Origin: JBKHHU01 sp046539045
GTDB lineage: Bacteria; Planctomycetota; Phycisphaerae; SM23-33
Assembly (NCBI GenBank): GCA_046539045.1
Contig: JBKHHU010000016.1
Span: 1-29,769 of the forward strand
Direction: 5' to 3'
DNA length: 29,769 bases
Part shown: positions 1 through 8,250 of the stretch, in pieces
How positions within the stretch are numbered: the first letter of the stretch is position 1
How the letters are laid out: each line of letters starts with the position of its first letter
Notes under the pieces: model-generated
Told to the model about the DNA's origin: nothing
Seen by the model: only the letters and a program-made list of their open reading frames with translations
The model's database searches: none
Made by a program: the position numbers and the translations under genes

Positions 1-1
1 C

Positions 2-894
2 TCCGGCGACACTGCCGTCATGCCCGCCATCGAAGTGCCGATCCGCCTGGTCCGCCTCAGCGCCGGCGGGGCGTTGCTGGAGTTCCCGGCCTCCCGGCTG
101 ACGGACAAAGACTTCCGCTGCGCGATCCCGCGTGAATGCATCCGCTGCCGGGCGCGAAGTCACCTGCTGGCGTATCCGGTAATCTACAGGCCGGAACTGA
201 AGCAGGGCGTTTCCCTCAGCGCCGAGCATTCCACCGGATCGCTGCGTCTGCAGAACCACGAGGTAAGCGGCCTGAGTTGCGGTGAACTGCTTCGCCGGCT
301 CCCGCGCGTCCCGAACGTCCCGCCGCCGGGCGATCTGCCCATGCCCTATTACGTCTGTGACATGTGCACCGCGTCCAAGCAGATCCTCGGACAGATTCAG
401 GTCAACTCGTCTACCGGCCACGGTTGGTGCCGGCTGTTGATCCGCAATCTGCGCATCGCCGAGAAGTTCCTCGTCAACGTCGGCGCCGAGGACACTGGAG
501 ATCACGAGCAGATCAAACAGCGCCTTTCCGCTATGGAGGAGTCGCCGTGGAATTCGGTGCCTCAAGGTGTTCAGAACCGTCTGCAGCAATGGTATCAGCC
601 GCACCCGGGAGAGAAGTTTGTCGCCTACGTCCGGACCGCGACCACGGGAGGAGCGAGGACGGCATGTTCGGGATCGTGATTACCAACATCCGGCTGATCC
701 AGTCGCTTCACGGAAGGCGAAGGCAGACGGGCGTTGGCGATCCGCTGGAAATCGCCTATGCACTGGAGACGGGCAAGGGCCGCATCGGACTCAAGGCGGG
801 CAAATGGGACAGCAGGATGGCCGTCGATCGCGAGGGCATCGCCACGCTCCGCAAAGCCTTGACGCACGCGCGGTTCAACGTCAATTGGGTCTGA
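2..894 (+). pseudogene. Frameshifted conserved hypothetical protein with Cys pairs and a PH-like C-terminal domain (5' end outside window)
   Basis: The frame is open from base 2, so the start lies upstream of the window. The first frame carries two cysteine clusters (CAIPRECIRC and YYVCDMC) that look like metal- or structure-binding pairs, and runs to a TGA at 677-679. The remainder, beginning PDRDHGRSEDGMFGIVIT and ending at TGA 892-894, lies one frame over. Joining the frames at about base 631 gives GEKFVAYV followed by PDRDHGRSEDG, a natural continuation. This fits loss of one C in the CC at 631-632, by sequencing error or mutation. The 'GIVIT-NIRLI' segment resembles the first strands of bacterial PH-like domains; that assignment is inference. 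I do not know the function. Two independent overlapping genes, the second starting at ATG 664, are the less likely alternative. Confidence 0.6.
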
Positions 895-957
895 AGGCCG
901 ATCAGAAAATCCCCGTCAGGGCGGAACCGGCGCTGAAACGACCTCCGATAAGCCGCT

Positions 958-2334
958 TCAGGAGCCGGATTTGCCTCCGCCGGAATCGCCCTTTTTACCG
1001 CGCGGTTTCTTGCGTCTCCGGCGCTTCTTGCGGTTCTTCCCGCCGGAGCTGCCTTTGGCTTTGTTGCCGTCTTTGGCTGCGCCTTTGGATGACGAGCGGC
1101 TGTTGCGGCGCCGCCGGCGCTTCTTCTTCTTGCCCGGTTTTGGCTGTTCCTGCGGTTTCTCCTGCGCCTGTTCCTGCTCCTGCTCCGGTGCGGGCGCCTC
1201 GCTGGGCGTCGGCTCGTCGCGAAGCAGCCGCTTGGATCGCGGCTTTTCCTTCTTCTTCGGGCGAGGTTTGGGCGATTCTTCTCTGTCGCCTTCAGAAGGC
1301 GGCTGGATGTCGCGCTTCTCGATTTCCTCGACGGGTACCGCAATGTACGTCCGCGTCGGCAACTGAATTTTTACCAGTTGGGTGATGATCTGCGTGTCGA
1401 CCACCCTTCCCACGACCCCGTCAACCGTCTGTACCCACGTGTTCCTGTGGGGGAGATTCGACTTCATGTCGCGATAGCATTGGTCTTCGTACCGCAGACA
1501 GCACATCAGCCTCCCGCATCGGCCGGAAATCTTGGACGGGTCCAAGGTCGCTTTCTGGACCTTTGCCATCCGCATGGACACCGGCTGGAGCGCCTTCAGG
1601 AATCGCTGACAGCAGCACTGCCGGCCGCACCGCTCGTAATCGGCTACCAGCCGGGCTTCGTCGCGAGCGCCAACCTGCCGCATCTCAATCCGGGTGCGGT
1701 ACTGCCCCGCCAGACGGCGCACCAACTCGCGGAAATCGACGCGATGCTCTGCGGTGAAGTAGAAGACAATCCGTTCACCGCCCAGCAGGTGCTCCACCGT
1801 CACGAGCCTCATGTCGAGGTTCATCTCGCGGATCAGTTCCCTGCAGAAGTTCGCTTCCTTGACGGCAGAGCTCTCCAGGTGGCGATGGTCGATCACGTCC
1901 TGATGGTTGGCGACCCGCAAAACTCTCCCGGTGCGGCGGAGAGGGTAATCGGCCCCGTTCTGACGGATGAACTCTTCCAGTCGGTCCGGGCTGATCGCAC
2001 CGGACCCGTCGTCGCTGGTAACGTTTGCCACCACCTCGCCCAATTCCACACCGCGCTCGGTCCGGACCACAACGTGGCTGCCGATTGGCGGAAGGTGATC
2101 GAAGTTGTGGCGGAATTCGCCGATGTTCCGCATGAAACCGTAGCGTGCGATCAGTTTCGGAGGCCTTGTCCCCTGGCTGCCGTCGCTGCCGTTGTCGTCA
2201 TTGCTCTTCGGGGCCTGCTCCTGGTTCTCTGGGTTCTGGCAGTGATCGGAGTCGGGTGAAGGCTGCTGTGGAGGTTGGTCGGAGGATTTTTCCTGCTCAG
2301 CGGACGTTTGTTCCGCCGAATGATCACTAGGCAT
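958..2334 (-). CDS. ricT: RicT/YaaT-like PSP1 domain protein with long charged C-terminal tail
   Basis: This is a 458-residue protein. The PSP1 core lies around residues 60-340. It includes the family cysteines C236, C240-C242 (motif CGRQCCCQRF) and C273, C278-C279 (GRCGRLMCC). In Bacillus, RicT (YaaT) acts with RicA and RicF, carries Fe-S clusters and affects RNA processing by RNase Y; transfer of that role here is inference. Residues 1-55 are acidic and Gln/Ser-rich. Residues after about 345 form a low-complexity Pro/Glu then Lys/Arg-rich tail, so this protein is much longer than RicT's usual size of about 275. I chose the ATG at 2334 because a GGAG sits six bases upstream; an in-frame TTG one codon earlier is too close to it. 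The tail could bind RNA or membrane, but nothing shows that directly. Confidence 0.88.
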   Translation of the reverse strand: MPSDHSAEQTSAEQEKSSDQPPQQPSPDSDHCQNPENQEQAPKSNDDNGSDGSQGTRPPKLIARYGFMRNIGEFRHNFDHLPPIGSHVVVRTERGVELGEVVANVTSDDGSGAISPDRLEEFIRQNGADYPLRRTGRVLRVANHQDVIDHRHLESSAVKEANFCRELIREMNLDMRLVTVEHLLGGERIVFYFTAEHRVDFRELVRRLAGQYRTRIEMRQVGARDEARLVADYERCGRQCCCQRFLKALQPVSMRMAKVQKATLDPSKISGRCGRLMCCLRYEDQCYRDMKSNLPHRNTWVQTVDGVVGRVVDTQIITQLVKIQLPTRTYIAVPVEEIEKRDIQPPSEGDREESPKPRPKKKEKPRSKRLLRDEPTPSEAPAPEQEQEQAQEKPQEQPKPGKKKKRRRRRNSRSSSKGAAKDGNKAKGSSGGKNRKKRRRRKKPRGKKGDSGGGKSGS

Positions 2335-2480
2335 CAAAAACTCCGGATTCTATTCTGCCGCACGTAAATCGGTGCGGATGATTTATTTCTGCTGCGTCGA
2401 CCGGCCCGCTGCCGGGACGCTGCGATCCGTCGGGCCAGAGCATCAAAGACAATGCCCACGCCGCGCAACGGGACGCGACG

Positions 2481-2509
2481 ATTATAACGTCAGGAAAGAA
2501 CTTCACGAA
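2481..2509 (-). promoter_or_regulatory. Candidate sigma70-type promoter for ricT-like gene
   Basis: On the minus strand a perfect TATAAT occupies 2486-2481. A weak TTCGTG at 2509-2504 lies 17 bases upstream as the -35. Transcription would begin near 2474, leaving a leader of about 140 bases before the ATG at 2334. The -10 is strong and the -35 is weak, so confidence is modest. Confidence 0.35.
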
Positions 2510-2561
2510 GGTTTTTTGCCGGGCGTCCGACGCGGTGCGACTGCGGATTGTGCACCTCCGG

Positions 2562-2578
2562 AAGGCAAAAATTGCCTT
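2562..2578. promoter_or_regulatory. Perfect 7-base inverted repeat overlapping a promoter -35
   Basis: AAGGCAA at 2562-2568 and TTGCCTT at 2572-2578 are exact reverse complements separated by three A residues. The right arm runs into the TTGCAA -35 candidate at 2577. The position suits a repressor or activator operator for the plus-strand gene at 2644. A short transcribed hairpin is the alternative. Confidence 0.35.
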
Positions 2579-2604
2579 GCAAGGCCCCCCGCCGGATTTA
2601 TAAT
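2577..2604 (+). promoter_or_regulatory. Candidate sigma70-type promoter
   Basis: TTGCAA at 2577-2582 and a perfect TATAAT at 2599-2604 are separated by 16 bases. The predicted start is near 2611, about 33 bases before the ATG at 2644. It would drive the small membrane-anchored protein and possibly the two genes after it. Confidence 0.5.
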
Positions 2605-2643
2605 CGATAGAGGTAACATGTATACAAGGGAGTTCCGCGCAGT

Positions 2644-3057
2644 ATGCAAGCTGGTTCAAACTCCGAAAACCCAAAAGCGACCGCCCGATGGGCCTGTCGA
2701 TTCCTCCTGATCGCCGCACTGGCCGGTTTCGCCGGTGGGCTGCTCATCCAAGCGATCGGCTCGACTCCGGATGCCTTCGCCCAGGAGACGAACTACGCCT
2801 CCGACGGGAAGGTCTTCGCCATCGCCGGGAAAGTGTCCCGCGATACCTACGGAGTCTACCTTGTGGACACCCAACGCGGAACCATCGCGATATACCAGTT
2901 CCTGCCCAATGAGCGCAAGCTTCGCCTGATGGCTGCTCGCACTTATACATTCGATATGCAATTGGACGACTATAACTCAGCCGCTCCGTCTCCCGCCGAC
3001 GTCAAGAAAATGGTCGGCAAGGCCAACCGGTTGAAAGATACAGGGCGAAGCGAATAA
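2644..3057 (+). CDS. Small membrane-anchored or secreted hypothetical protein
   Basis: This is a 137-residue protein of no family I recognise. A hydrophobic stretch at about residues 19-37 (CRFLLIAALAGFAGG onward) follows a positively charged start, so it is a signal anchor or a signal peptide cleaved after the Ala-rich DAFA at about 48. The remaining 90 residues form a compact domain with the pattern 'YASDGKVFAIAGKVSRDTYGVYLVDT', broken here into recognisable beta-strand blocks: 'KVFAIAGKV', 'YGVYLVDT' and 'TIAIYQF'. This suggests a small beta-rich extracytoplasmic domain. AAGGGAG lies about 11 bases before the chosen ATG. It precedes the HTH membrane protein gene by 66 bases on the same strand and may be co-transcribed with it. 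Confidence 0.72.
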   Translation: MQAGSNSENPKATARWACRFLLIAALAGFAGGLLIQAIGSTPDAFAQETNYASDGKVFAIAGKVSRDTYGVYLVDTQRGTIAIYQFLPNERKLRLMAARTYTFDMQLDDYNSAAPSPADVKKMVGKANRLKDTGRSE

Positions 3058-3123
3058 GTTTCCATGCACCGCGGCAGGTTTCCGCGGGCGCTACACACGC
3101 CGCAGGGCGTCAGGAGTAGATAC

Positions 3124-3960
3124 ATGGCCAAGATGTATTACACCGAAGACGAAGCCGCCGAAAAACTCTCGAAAGAGCGGCTGGATGAACTGGTCCAGAA
3201 TGGCGAGTTGCAGGCCTACCAGGACGGGCCGCGACGGATGTACAAAGCCGCCGACGTCGATGCCATCGCCGGTGACAGCGAGCAGGACGACATCGGCGAG
3301 ATCGAACTGACCCCCGCCGATACCGGCACGGGCGATGCGATCAGCCTGAGCGAGGCCGATGAATCCACCGGTTCGACCAACACCAAGGAAGACACCGTCA
3401 TCACCGCAGAGGGCATCAGCATCTTCGATGATGAAGACCTGGAGATCGAAGCCGATCCGATGGCGAAAACCCAGATCGCCCCGAGCATCGAGGACCAGAT
3501 TTCCCTCGAAGGTGTCGGCAGCGGATCCGGGTTGCTGGACCTGACTCGCGAAAGCGACGACACGTCCCTCGGTGCTGAAGTCCTGGACCACATCGACATG
3601 GAAAGTGCCGTCGGTGAGGATATCAGCGAGGAACTCGGCGGGCCCGAGCCGGTCGGCGCCTACCCCCAGCCGGAACCCGTAGTCGCTCAGGGCCCACGCG
3701 TTGTCGAAGCTGTGGACACCACCGCGGGCCTTTTTGGAGGCATGGCCGTCGGAGTGGCGATCATCGCCGTACTCTACGCACTGGCTTCCATGGCGATCAT
3801 GCTCGGAAATCAGCCCGATTTCCTGGTCGCGATGAAGAACAATATCGTCTTTGTGCTCGTCGGCGCGTTTATCGTGCTGGTGATCTGCGCGGTGATCGGA
3901 CTGCTGATCGGTATGTCCGCCGCCAACCGGAAACGTGCGATGCGCACCATGGGCGCTTAA
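3124..3960 (+). CDS. Excisionase/MerR-like helix-turn-helix protein with acidic linker and two C-terminal membrane helices
   Basis: This is a 278-residue protein. Residues 4-45 (YYTEDEAAEKL, then a short 'QDGPRRMYKAADV') match the excisionase-type winged HTH fold, in which a helix-turn-helix is followed by a wing. A long acidic Ser/Thr/Asp/Glu linker spans about 55-195, and two hydrophobic helices lie near 202-226 and 241-265. The tail is basic. I chose ATG 3124 because AGGAG lies seven bases upstream; the frame is open back to 3064 without a good ribosome site. The layout suggests a membrane-tethered DNA- or protein-binding module, but targets are unknown. In planctomycetes such domains may not bind DNA at all. 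The downstream gene is an OmpA lipoprotein, so an envelope role is possible. Confidence 0.82.
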   Translation: MAKMYYTEDEAAEKLSKERLDELVQNGELQAYQDGPRRMYKAADVDAIAGDSEQDDIGEIELTPADTGTGDAISLSEADESTGSTNTKEDTVITAEGISIFDDEDLEIEADPMAKTQIAPSIEDQISLEGVGSGSGLLDLTRESDDTSLGAEVLDHIDMESAVGEDISEELGGPEPVGAYPQPEPVVAQGPRVVEAVDTTAGLFGGMAVGVAIIAVLYALASMAIMLGNQPDFLVAMKNNIVFVLVGAFIVLVICAVIGLLIGMSAANRKRAMRTMGA

Positions 3961-3977
3961 CCACAACTTGTGTGAAT

Positions 3978-4008
3978 CTTCCGATCCGCCCCCGAGGCGA
4001 AGATCGGG
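3978..4008 (+). other. Hairpin just upstream of the OmpA-lipoprotein ribosome binding site
   Basis: CCGATC at 3981-3986 pairs with GATCGG at 4002-4007 around a 15-base loop. Extra pairing of flanking TTC/GAA is possible with one bulge. There is no U-run, so it is not a classic terminator. It ends only a few bases before the GGAAGG that serves ATG 4024, and could affect stability or translation. Confidence 0.3.
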
Positions 4009-4023
4009 AAGGAAGGAACCACT

Positions 4024-4857
4024 ATGAGAACCGCCCTATCGATTCCCTTGGCAATCGTCGCAGCAGGGATGCTGCTTGGCGGGTGTGTCCCGCAGGAGAA
4101 GTACGACAAGGCTGTCGCCGCCTGGCGCAGGGCTGATCAGCAGCTCAGCGACTGTCAGACCTCCCTGCGGCGTGCCAAAACCGAACAGGACCGCCTGCAA
4201 CAGCAGATCGAACGTCGCGAGGGGGCCCTCGGTACCCGCCAGGAGGAGCTTGCCCTGCGGGACACGCAGGTACGCAAGCTCGAAGCGACGATCTCCCGCC
4301 TGCAGGACATGCTCCGCGAAGCGACCGCCGATGCGGACGACCCCGTGGTCGTCGGCCCCATCCGCGTTCTGCCTGTGAAGGTGGACAAGGCATTGAAGGA
4401 ATTCGCCAAGAGCAACCCGGAGCTGGTGGAGTACCTGCCCGAGTACGGCATGGTGAAGCTCAAGGCGGACCTGACGTTCAAACCGGGCAGCGCCGACGTG
4501 AAGTCCGAGGCCGAGGAAGTGCTCGGCAAATTTGCCGATATTGTCAAGTCCATCAACGCCAAAGACTTCAATGTCTACGTCGCCGGGCATACCGACAACA
4601 TGCCCATCCAGCGGCCCAGCACCAAACGGCGGCACCCGAACAACTGGTACCTGTCGGTGCACCGCGCGGTGGCCGTGCAGAAGCAATTGGTAGGCGGTGG
4701 CGTCCAGGCGGAGCGGATCGGCGTGATGGGCTTCGGCGAGTACCATCCCGTGGCTCCCAATGCCCCCGGCAAGAAGGGCAACGTCAAGAACCGCCGCGTC
4801 GAAATCTGGCTGGTACCGCCGGGCCGGTTCCTGACCGCCGCACGTCAAGAATCGTAA
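4024..4857 (+). CDS. OmpA/MotB-family peptidoglycan-associated lipoprotein with coiled-coil stalk
   Basis: This is a 277-residue protein. The signal peptide ends in a lipobox LLGGC with Cys21 as the lipidated residue. Residues 25-105 form a heptad-rich coiled coil rich in Gln, Arg and Glu. The OmpA-like domain spans about 145-265, with the hallmark GHTDN (Asp191) and the NRRVEI block (Arg257-258) that bind diaminopimelate in peptidoglycan in known OmpA domains. It should anchor the outer membrane to the cell wall. A helix spacer plus OmpA domain is common in planctomycete envelope proteins. GGAAGG precedes the start. A strong terminator begins 35 bases after the stop, so it ends its transcription unit. 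A Pal or flagellar-stator role is not supported by context. Confidence 0.9.
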   Translation: MRTALSIPLAIVAAGMLLGGCVPQEKYDKAVAAWRRADQQLSDCQTSLRRAKTEQDRLQQQIERREGALGTRQEELALRDTQVRKLEATISRLQDMLREATADADDPVVVGPIRVLPVKVDKALKEFAKSNPELVEYLPEYGMVKLKADLTFKPGSADVKSEAEEVLGKFADIVKSINAKDFNVYVAGHTDNMPIQRPSTKRRHPNNWYLSVHRAVAVQKQLVGGGVQAERIGVMGFGEYHPVAPNAPGKKGNVKNRRVEIWLVPPGRFLTAARQES

Positions 4858-4891
4858 AGCTGCCCCCTCCAGAGCAAATATGAAGCTGCAG

Positions 4892-4923
4892 AAGCCCCGG
4901 CGTTTACCGCGTCGGGGCTTTTC
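4892..4923 (+). terminator. Rho-independent terminator after OmpA lipoprotein gene
   Basis: AAGCCCCG at 4892-4899 pairs with CGGGGCTT at 4913-4920, with further GCG/CGC pairing inside. TTCT follows. It lies between the OmpA lipoprotein gene and the GTG start of resB at 4939, so resB transcription must begin very close by or arise from readthrough. Confidence 0.72.
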
Positions 4924-4938
4924 TATACAATCGCCTTC

Positions 4939-6423
4939 GTGAACAGACAGAACAACAGGCCCAAGCTCCATAACGCCATTCGCGCGGCAGGCGGGATCGG
5001 CATCGGGGGCGCCATAGTTGCGTTGGGAATCGTCTATCTCTCCATCGCATCGACGATTCCGGACCGGCTCGCGAGCGTTCTCGGGACCCGGCCGGAGGCA
5101 GTCTACCGGCACTGGATTCCCCTCGCCCTGGCGGCCGCGTTGGTGATCAACGTCACGCTCGCGACGGTTTTCCGCCTTCCGCGCCGTGTGACGGCGGCCG
5201 GGGCGTACCTCGGGCATATCGGCGTCATTGTGCTGGCCGTCGCAGCCGTCTGGTATACGCTGGGGCGACAGTCCGGAACCGGGGCTTCCATTCGCATCTC
5301 CGAGAGCCAGTGGTCGGTTTTCTCCCACGCGTACACGGACACCGGCGCTCTGTACGTTCGTCGAGCGGACCAGACAGAATGGCAAAAGGCCATGTCGCTC
5401 GACTTCGATCCGCTTGGTTCTGATGACCGTGGGCCGGATGCGCCGGTCCTTCTGCAGCAGGAGGATGCTGTCTTCCGCGTGAAGGAGTTTCGCCAGCGGA
5501 CCCGCCTGGTTCGGACCTGGAGAAGCATTGGTCCCGGCGGGGCTACCAATCGGCTCGGCAGCAAGGCCGTCCGTCTCGCAGTCAGCACAGGCGGCCGGTC
5601 CGGAGAAGTAGTTCTGCGGGAAGGAACCATGGAAGCGGCCAGCCTGCCGGGTCTGTTGCTGGTGAGGCTGATCGGCCCGGCCCTTTTGACCGCCTCGGTT
5701 CCGGAAGACATTCCGGTTGCATGGATCGGCATCCCCGAGGACGGCCCCGCCGTGCTCGAACTCCGCCGGAACGGCAAGATCGTCCAGCAGCGCCCTATGA
5801 AAACAGGCGAAACAATCCGGCTCGAGACGGAAGGTGAAGAGATCTCTCTGCGCGTGGTGGAAGTGCACCGGAATGCTGTCGAGGTTCTGCAGGCCGCCGC
5901 ACCCGGCCCCCCGGGCGATCCGCTTACCGGCCCGGCTTTACGCTTGCGCGGGGAGCTTGCAGGAACGGAGATCGAGACGTGGGTGCCTTACGTCGAGTTC
6001 CCCCAGATGGAGCAGTCGCCAACAGCCATCCCATCTCCGGACGGAGCGGCTTTTGAGTTCGCCTTCAGCCGGGACCGCTTCGACCTGCCCGGACAGGCCG
6101 AAGTCATCTCTGCCCGCCGCACATACTACACTGGAACGATGGTCGTCAAAGACCTCGCATCCCGAATCCGGATCCGCTCGCCCGAGGGAGCCGTGGAATA
6201 CGGCACGATCACGTTGAATTCGCCCGTGTCGCTCGGACCGTATCAACTCTCGCAAGGCCAGTGGCTGCCGGAAGCGGGCCAGCCGGAAGTCGTGCTCGTG
6301 AACATCTCCTCCAAGCCCGGGCTTTGGCTTGTCTGGGTTGCCTGCGGACTGACGCTGTCCGGATTGGTCTTCGCCTTCGTCATCAAGCCGATTCTTGTCC
6401 GCCGAAAGGGGGTTCCGCGATGA
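4939..6423 (+). CDS. resB: ResB-like cytochrome c biogenesis protein
   Basis: This is a 494-residue protein starting at GTG 4939. Hydrophobic helices are seen near residues 15-37, 54-73 and 84-107. A large extracytoplasmic domain (about 110-460) is followed by a last helix near 462-483 and a basic tail. This is the ResB/Ccs1 layout. With CcsA, such proteins form the system II haem delivery and ligation complex that attaches haem b to apocytochrome c outside the membrane. The gene overlaps the next one by four bases (ATGA), indicating coupled translation. In Bacteroidetes and epsilonproteobacteria the two are often one fused protein; here they are separate. Sequence divergence from characterised ResB proteins is high, so the call rests partly on the ccsA partner. 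Confidence 0.8.
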   Translation: MNRQNNRPKLHNAIRAAGGIGIGGAIVALGIVYLSIASTIPDRLASVLGTRPEAVYRHWIPLALAAALVINVTLATVFRLPRRVTAAGAYLGHIGVIVLAVAAVWYTLGRQSGTGASIRISESQWSVFSHAYTDTGALYVRRADQTEWQKAMSLDFDPLGSDDRGPDAPVLLQQEDAVFRVKEFRQRTRLVRTWRSIGPGGATNRLGSKAVRLAVSTGGRSGEVVLREGTMEAASLPGLLLVRLIGPALLTASVPEDIPVAWIGIPEDGPAVLELRRNGKIVQQRPMKTGETIRLETEGEEISLRVVEVHRNAVEVLQAAAPGPPGDPLTGPALRLRGELAGTEIETWVPYVEFPQMEQSPTAIPSPDGAAFEFAFSRDRFDLPGQAEVISARRTYYTGTMVVKDLASRIRIRSPEGAVEYGTITLNSPVSLGPYQLSQGQWLPEAGQPEVVLVNISSKPGLWLVWVACGLTLSGLVFAFVIKPILVRRKGVPR

Positions 6424-8090
6424 AAGCTCTGCCGGCAGCAGTCTTTGCTATTTCGTGCACGGCCGTCTTGGCCGCTGCCGATGCGCAGGTATTCGATGCC
6501 GAAACCGTGCGCTTCGCCCGGCAGGTTGACATCGACAGACTTTCGCTTCTGCCGGTGCAAACCCAAGGCAGGGAGTCCATCTGGGACACCCACGCTCGCC
6601 GGTCGGTCAGCAGGATCTACGGCTCGACGGAGGTGCAGGGTCTCCCGCCGTCGTTCGTGGCGATGGAGTGGTACGTCAACACCGGTGCGTACCTGGACCG
6701 GCCGATTGTGTATATCCGCGAGAAGCAGATGAGAGCCGCCGTCGCCGAGGCGCTGGTCCCACCGACGCGGGAGACATTTCAGGAGACCGACCGTCTGCCG
6801 CCGACGGTTCTGCTGGACGAACGGGCCTTCAGGCTTCTCATCACGAACGGCAGGGCGTCCGTTGAGGATTTTCAGCGTGCGGCCGAGATCCCGCAGATCG
6901 GCAACGAGCTGGCCCGGCTGGCTGCGGCCAAAGAGTACCGCCTCCCTCTGGAGCGACTGGAGATACGCGTCTCAGCGCTGCTCGACCTCGGGCAGGTTCA
7001 TCTGCCGGCGGGGGCGGGCAGAGCGGTAACGCTGGATTCCCTGCTGGAGGCGGGGAAGACGACGACCCAGCCGCAGGCCGCCCCGGCAGACGCCGCGGCA
7101 GCGCTTTCCGATGCGTGGCGCGCTCGGGACGCAGATGCAGTCAACCGGGCGCTGGCAACGCTGGAGGCCCACTACTCCTCTGCGGCTCCTGTTCGCCCGC
7201 TCCGCACGATGGAGCGGTTCTACAACCGCGCCAACCACGGTCTGTGGGCGTTGCTTCCGTTCCTGATTGCTGTCCTGCTGTTGGTGATAGCCGCGGCGAC
7301 CGGCCGGCGGGCAGCTCGAATCGGTGGCTTGATAGCCTTTTCACTGGGGGTTCTGGTGCTTCTGTTGCAGTTCGGTATCCGCTGGGCCATCTCGGGCAGG
7401 GAATGGTACCTCCCACCGCTGCTGAACCAGTACGAAGCGGTCATGGGATCGGCACTTTTGGGTACCATGCTTGCCCTTGGGCTGGAACTGCGGCGTGGCA
7501 GGAGCTTTTGGGCTCTTGCCGCGGCGATCTATGCCTCCGCGGTGCTGGTGGCGAGCATGATTTTCCCGGAGCACATGTCTTCGGCGATCCAGCCGGGCCA
7601 TGGCATCCTCAACTCGCCCATCATGGCCTCTCACGTTGCCGTGATCATCCTCGGCCATGCTCTGGTGGGGATGACGTTCGTACTCTCCAGTTTCTATCTG
7701 ATCCTGGCGGCTGTCCGGGGGCTCGGGCGTTCGCCGAGCGCACCGGCTGCTCTGACTGTAGACGGTCGGGCAGATTCCGTCCTGGCCGGATTGGATCGCA
7801 GCAATCTGCTGGCCGCCCAGTTGGCGCTTCTGCTGGTAACGGCGGGGACGGTTCTGGGAGCGTACTGGGGCGAGATCGCCTGGGGCCGATGGTGGGGATG
7901 GGATCCGAAAGAGACCTGGTCGCTGATCACCATCGCAGTCTACGTGGTGGTGATCCATCTGAGATACATCAGCGGCGACCGATGGCGTGGCGTTGTGACC
8001 AGTTGTGGATGCATTCTCGGCTGTCTGGTGATGCTGTTCAACTGGACGGCGGTGAATTTCCTCATCCCCGGTAAGCACAGCTACGCATAG
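6420..8090 (+). CDS. ccsA: CcsA/ResC-type cytochrome c biogenesis protein with extracytoplasmic N-terminal domain
   Basis: This is a 556-residue protein starting in the ATGA overlap with resB. A signal-like segment (residues 1-22) precedes a soluble region to about 270, with the pattern LLPVQTQGRESIWDTHARRS. That pattern is typical of the domain placed before CcsA in CcsBA fusions. The membrane part follows, with the tryptophan-rich haem-handling WWD segment WGRWWGWDPKETW at 488-500. The C-terminus is GKHSYA with His553, and a further His pair occurs in the MASHVAVIILGH segment. These match haem-binding features of CcsA. It acts with ResB in system II cytochrome c maturation. The gene ends before an 11-base-pair hairpin that separates it from the convergent phosphatidyltransferase gene. 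Confidence 0.93.
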   Translation: MKALPAAVFAISCTAVLAAADAQVFDAETVRFARQVDIDRLSLLPVQTQGRESIWDTHARRSVSRIYGSTEVQGLPPSFVAMEWYVNTGAYLDRPIVYIREKQMRAAVAEALVPPTRETFQETDRLPPTVLLDERAFRLLITNGRASVEDFQRAAEIPQIGNELARLAAAKEYRLPLERLEIRVSALLDLGQVHLPAGAGRAVTLDSLLEAGKTTTQPQAAPADAAAALSDAWRARDADAVNRALATLEAHYSSAAPVRPLRTMERFYNRANHGLWALLPFLIAVLLLVIAAATGRRAARIGGLIAFSLGVLVLLLQFGIRWAISGREWYLPPLLNQYEAVMGSALLGTMLALGLELRRGRSFWALAAAIYASAVLVASMIFPEHMSSAIQPGHGILNSPIMASHVAVIILGHALVGMTFVLSSFYLILAAVRGLGRSPSAPAALTVDGRADSVLAGLDRSNLLAAQLALLLVTAGTVLGAYWGEIAWGRWWGWDPKETWSLITIAVYVVVIHLRYISGDRWRGVVTSCGCILGCLVMLFNWTAVNFLIPGKHSYA

Positions 8091-8177
8091 CAATTTTCTT
8101 GCCGTCGGCGGACAGGCGTTCCGATTTGACGGAGAGAAGGTCGTCTTCGAGAAAATGGTTCCCGGCTGTGATGGAGC

Positions 8178-8222
8178 GGAAGAGCCGCGTTGCTCCGTAG
8201 TGGGCAGGGCGGCTCTTCCTTT
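8178..8222. terminator. Hairpin between convergent genes (likely bidirectional terminator)
   Basis: An 11-base perfect stem pairs 8178-8188 (GGAAGAGCCGC) with 8209-8219 around a 20-base loop, followed by TTTG on the plus strand. It lies between the stop of ccsA and the stop of the phosphatidyltransferase gene. The short U-run makes it a moderate rather than strong terminator. Confidence 0.5.
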
Positions 8223-8250
8223 GCCGGCCGGGCTGTGGTCGCCGAAAGGC

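Larger units (their letters stand above)
2335..2643. other. Divergent intergenic region between ricT-like gene and small membrane protein gene
   Basis: This stretch of 309 bases has no convincing gene. It holds back-to-back promoter candidates: a minus-strand -10 at 2481-2486 for ricT and a plus-strand promoter at 2577-2604 for the downstream gene. A perfect 7-base inverted repeat lies at 2562-2578. Short ORFs read through it in several frames but lack ribosome binding sites and family resemblance. Confidence 0.6.

Noticed and set aside
4036..5868. 610-codon open frame on the minus strand opposite the OmpA lipoprotein and ResB genes
   Set aside because: It runs across two real genes and their terminator, has no family motif, and its composition is that of a GC-rich antisense shadow.
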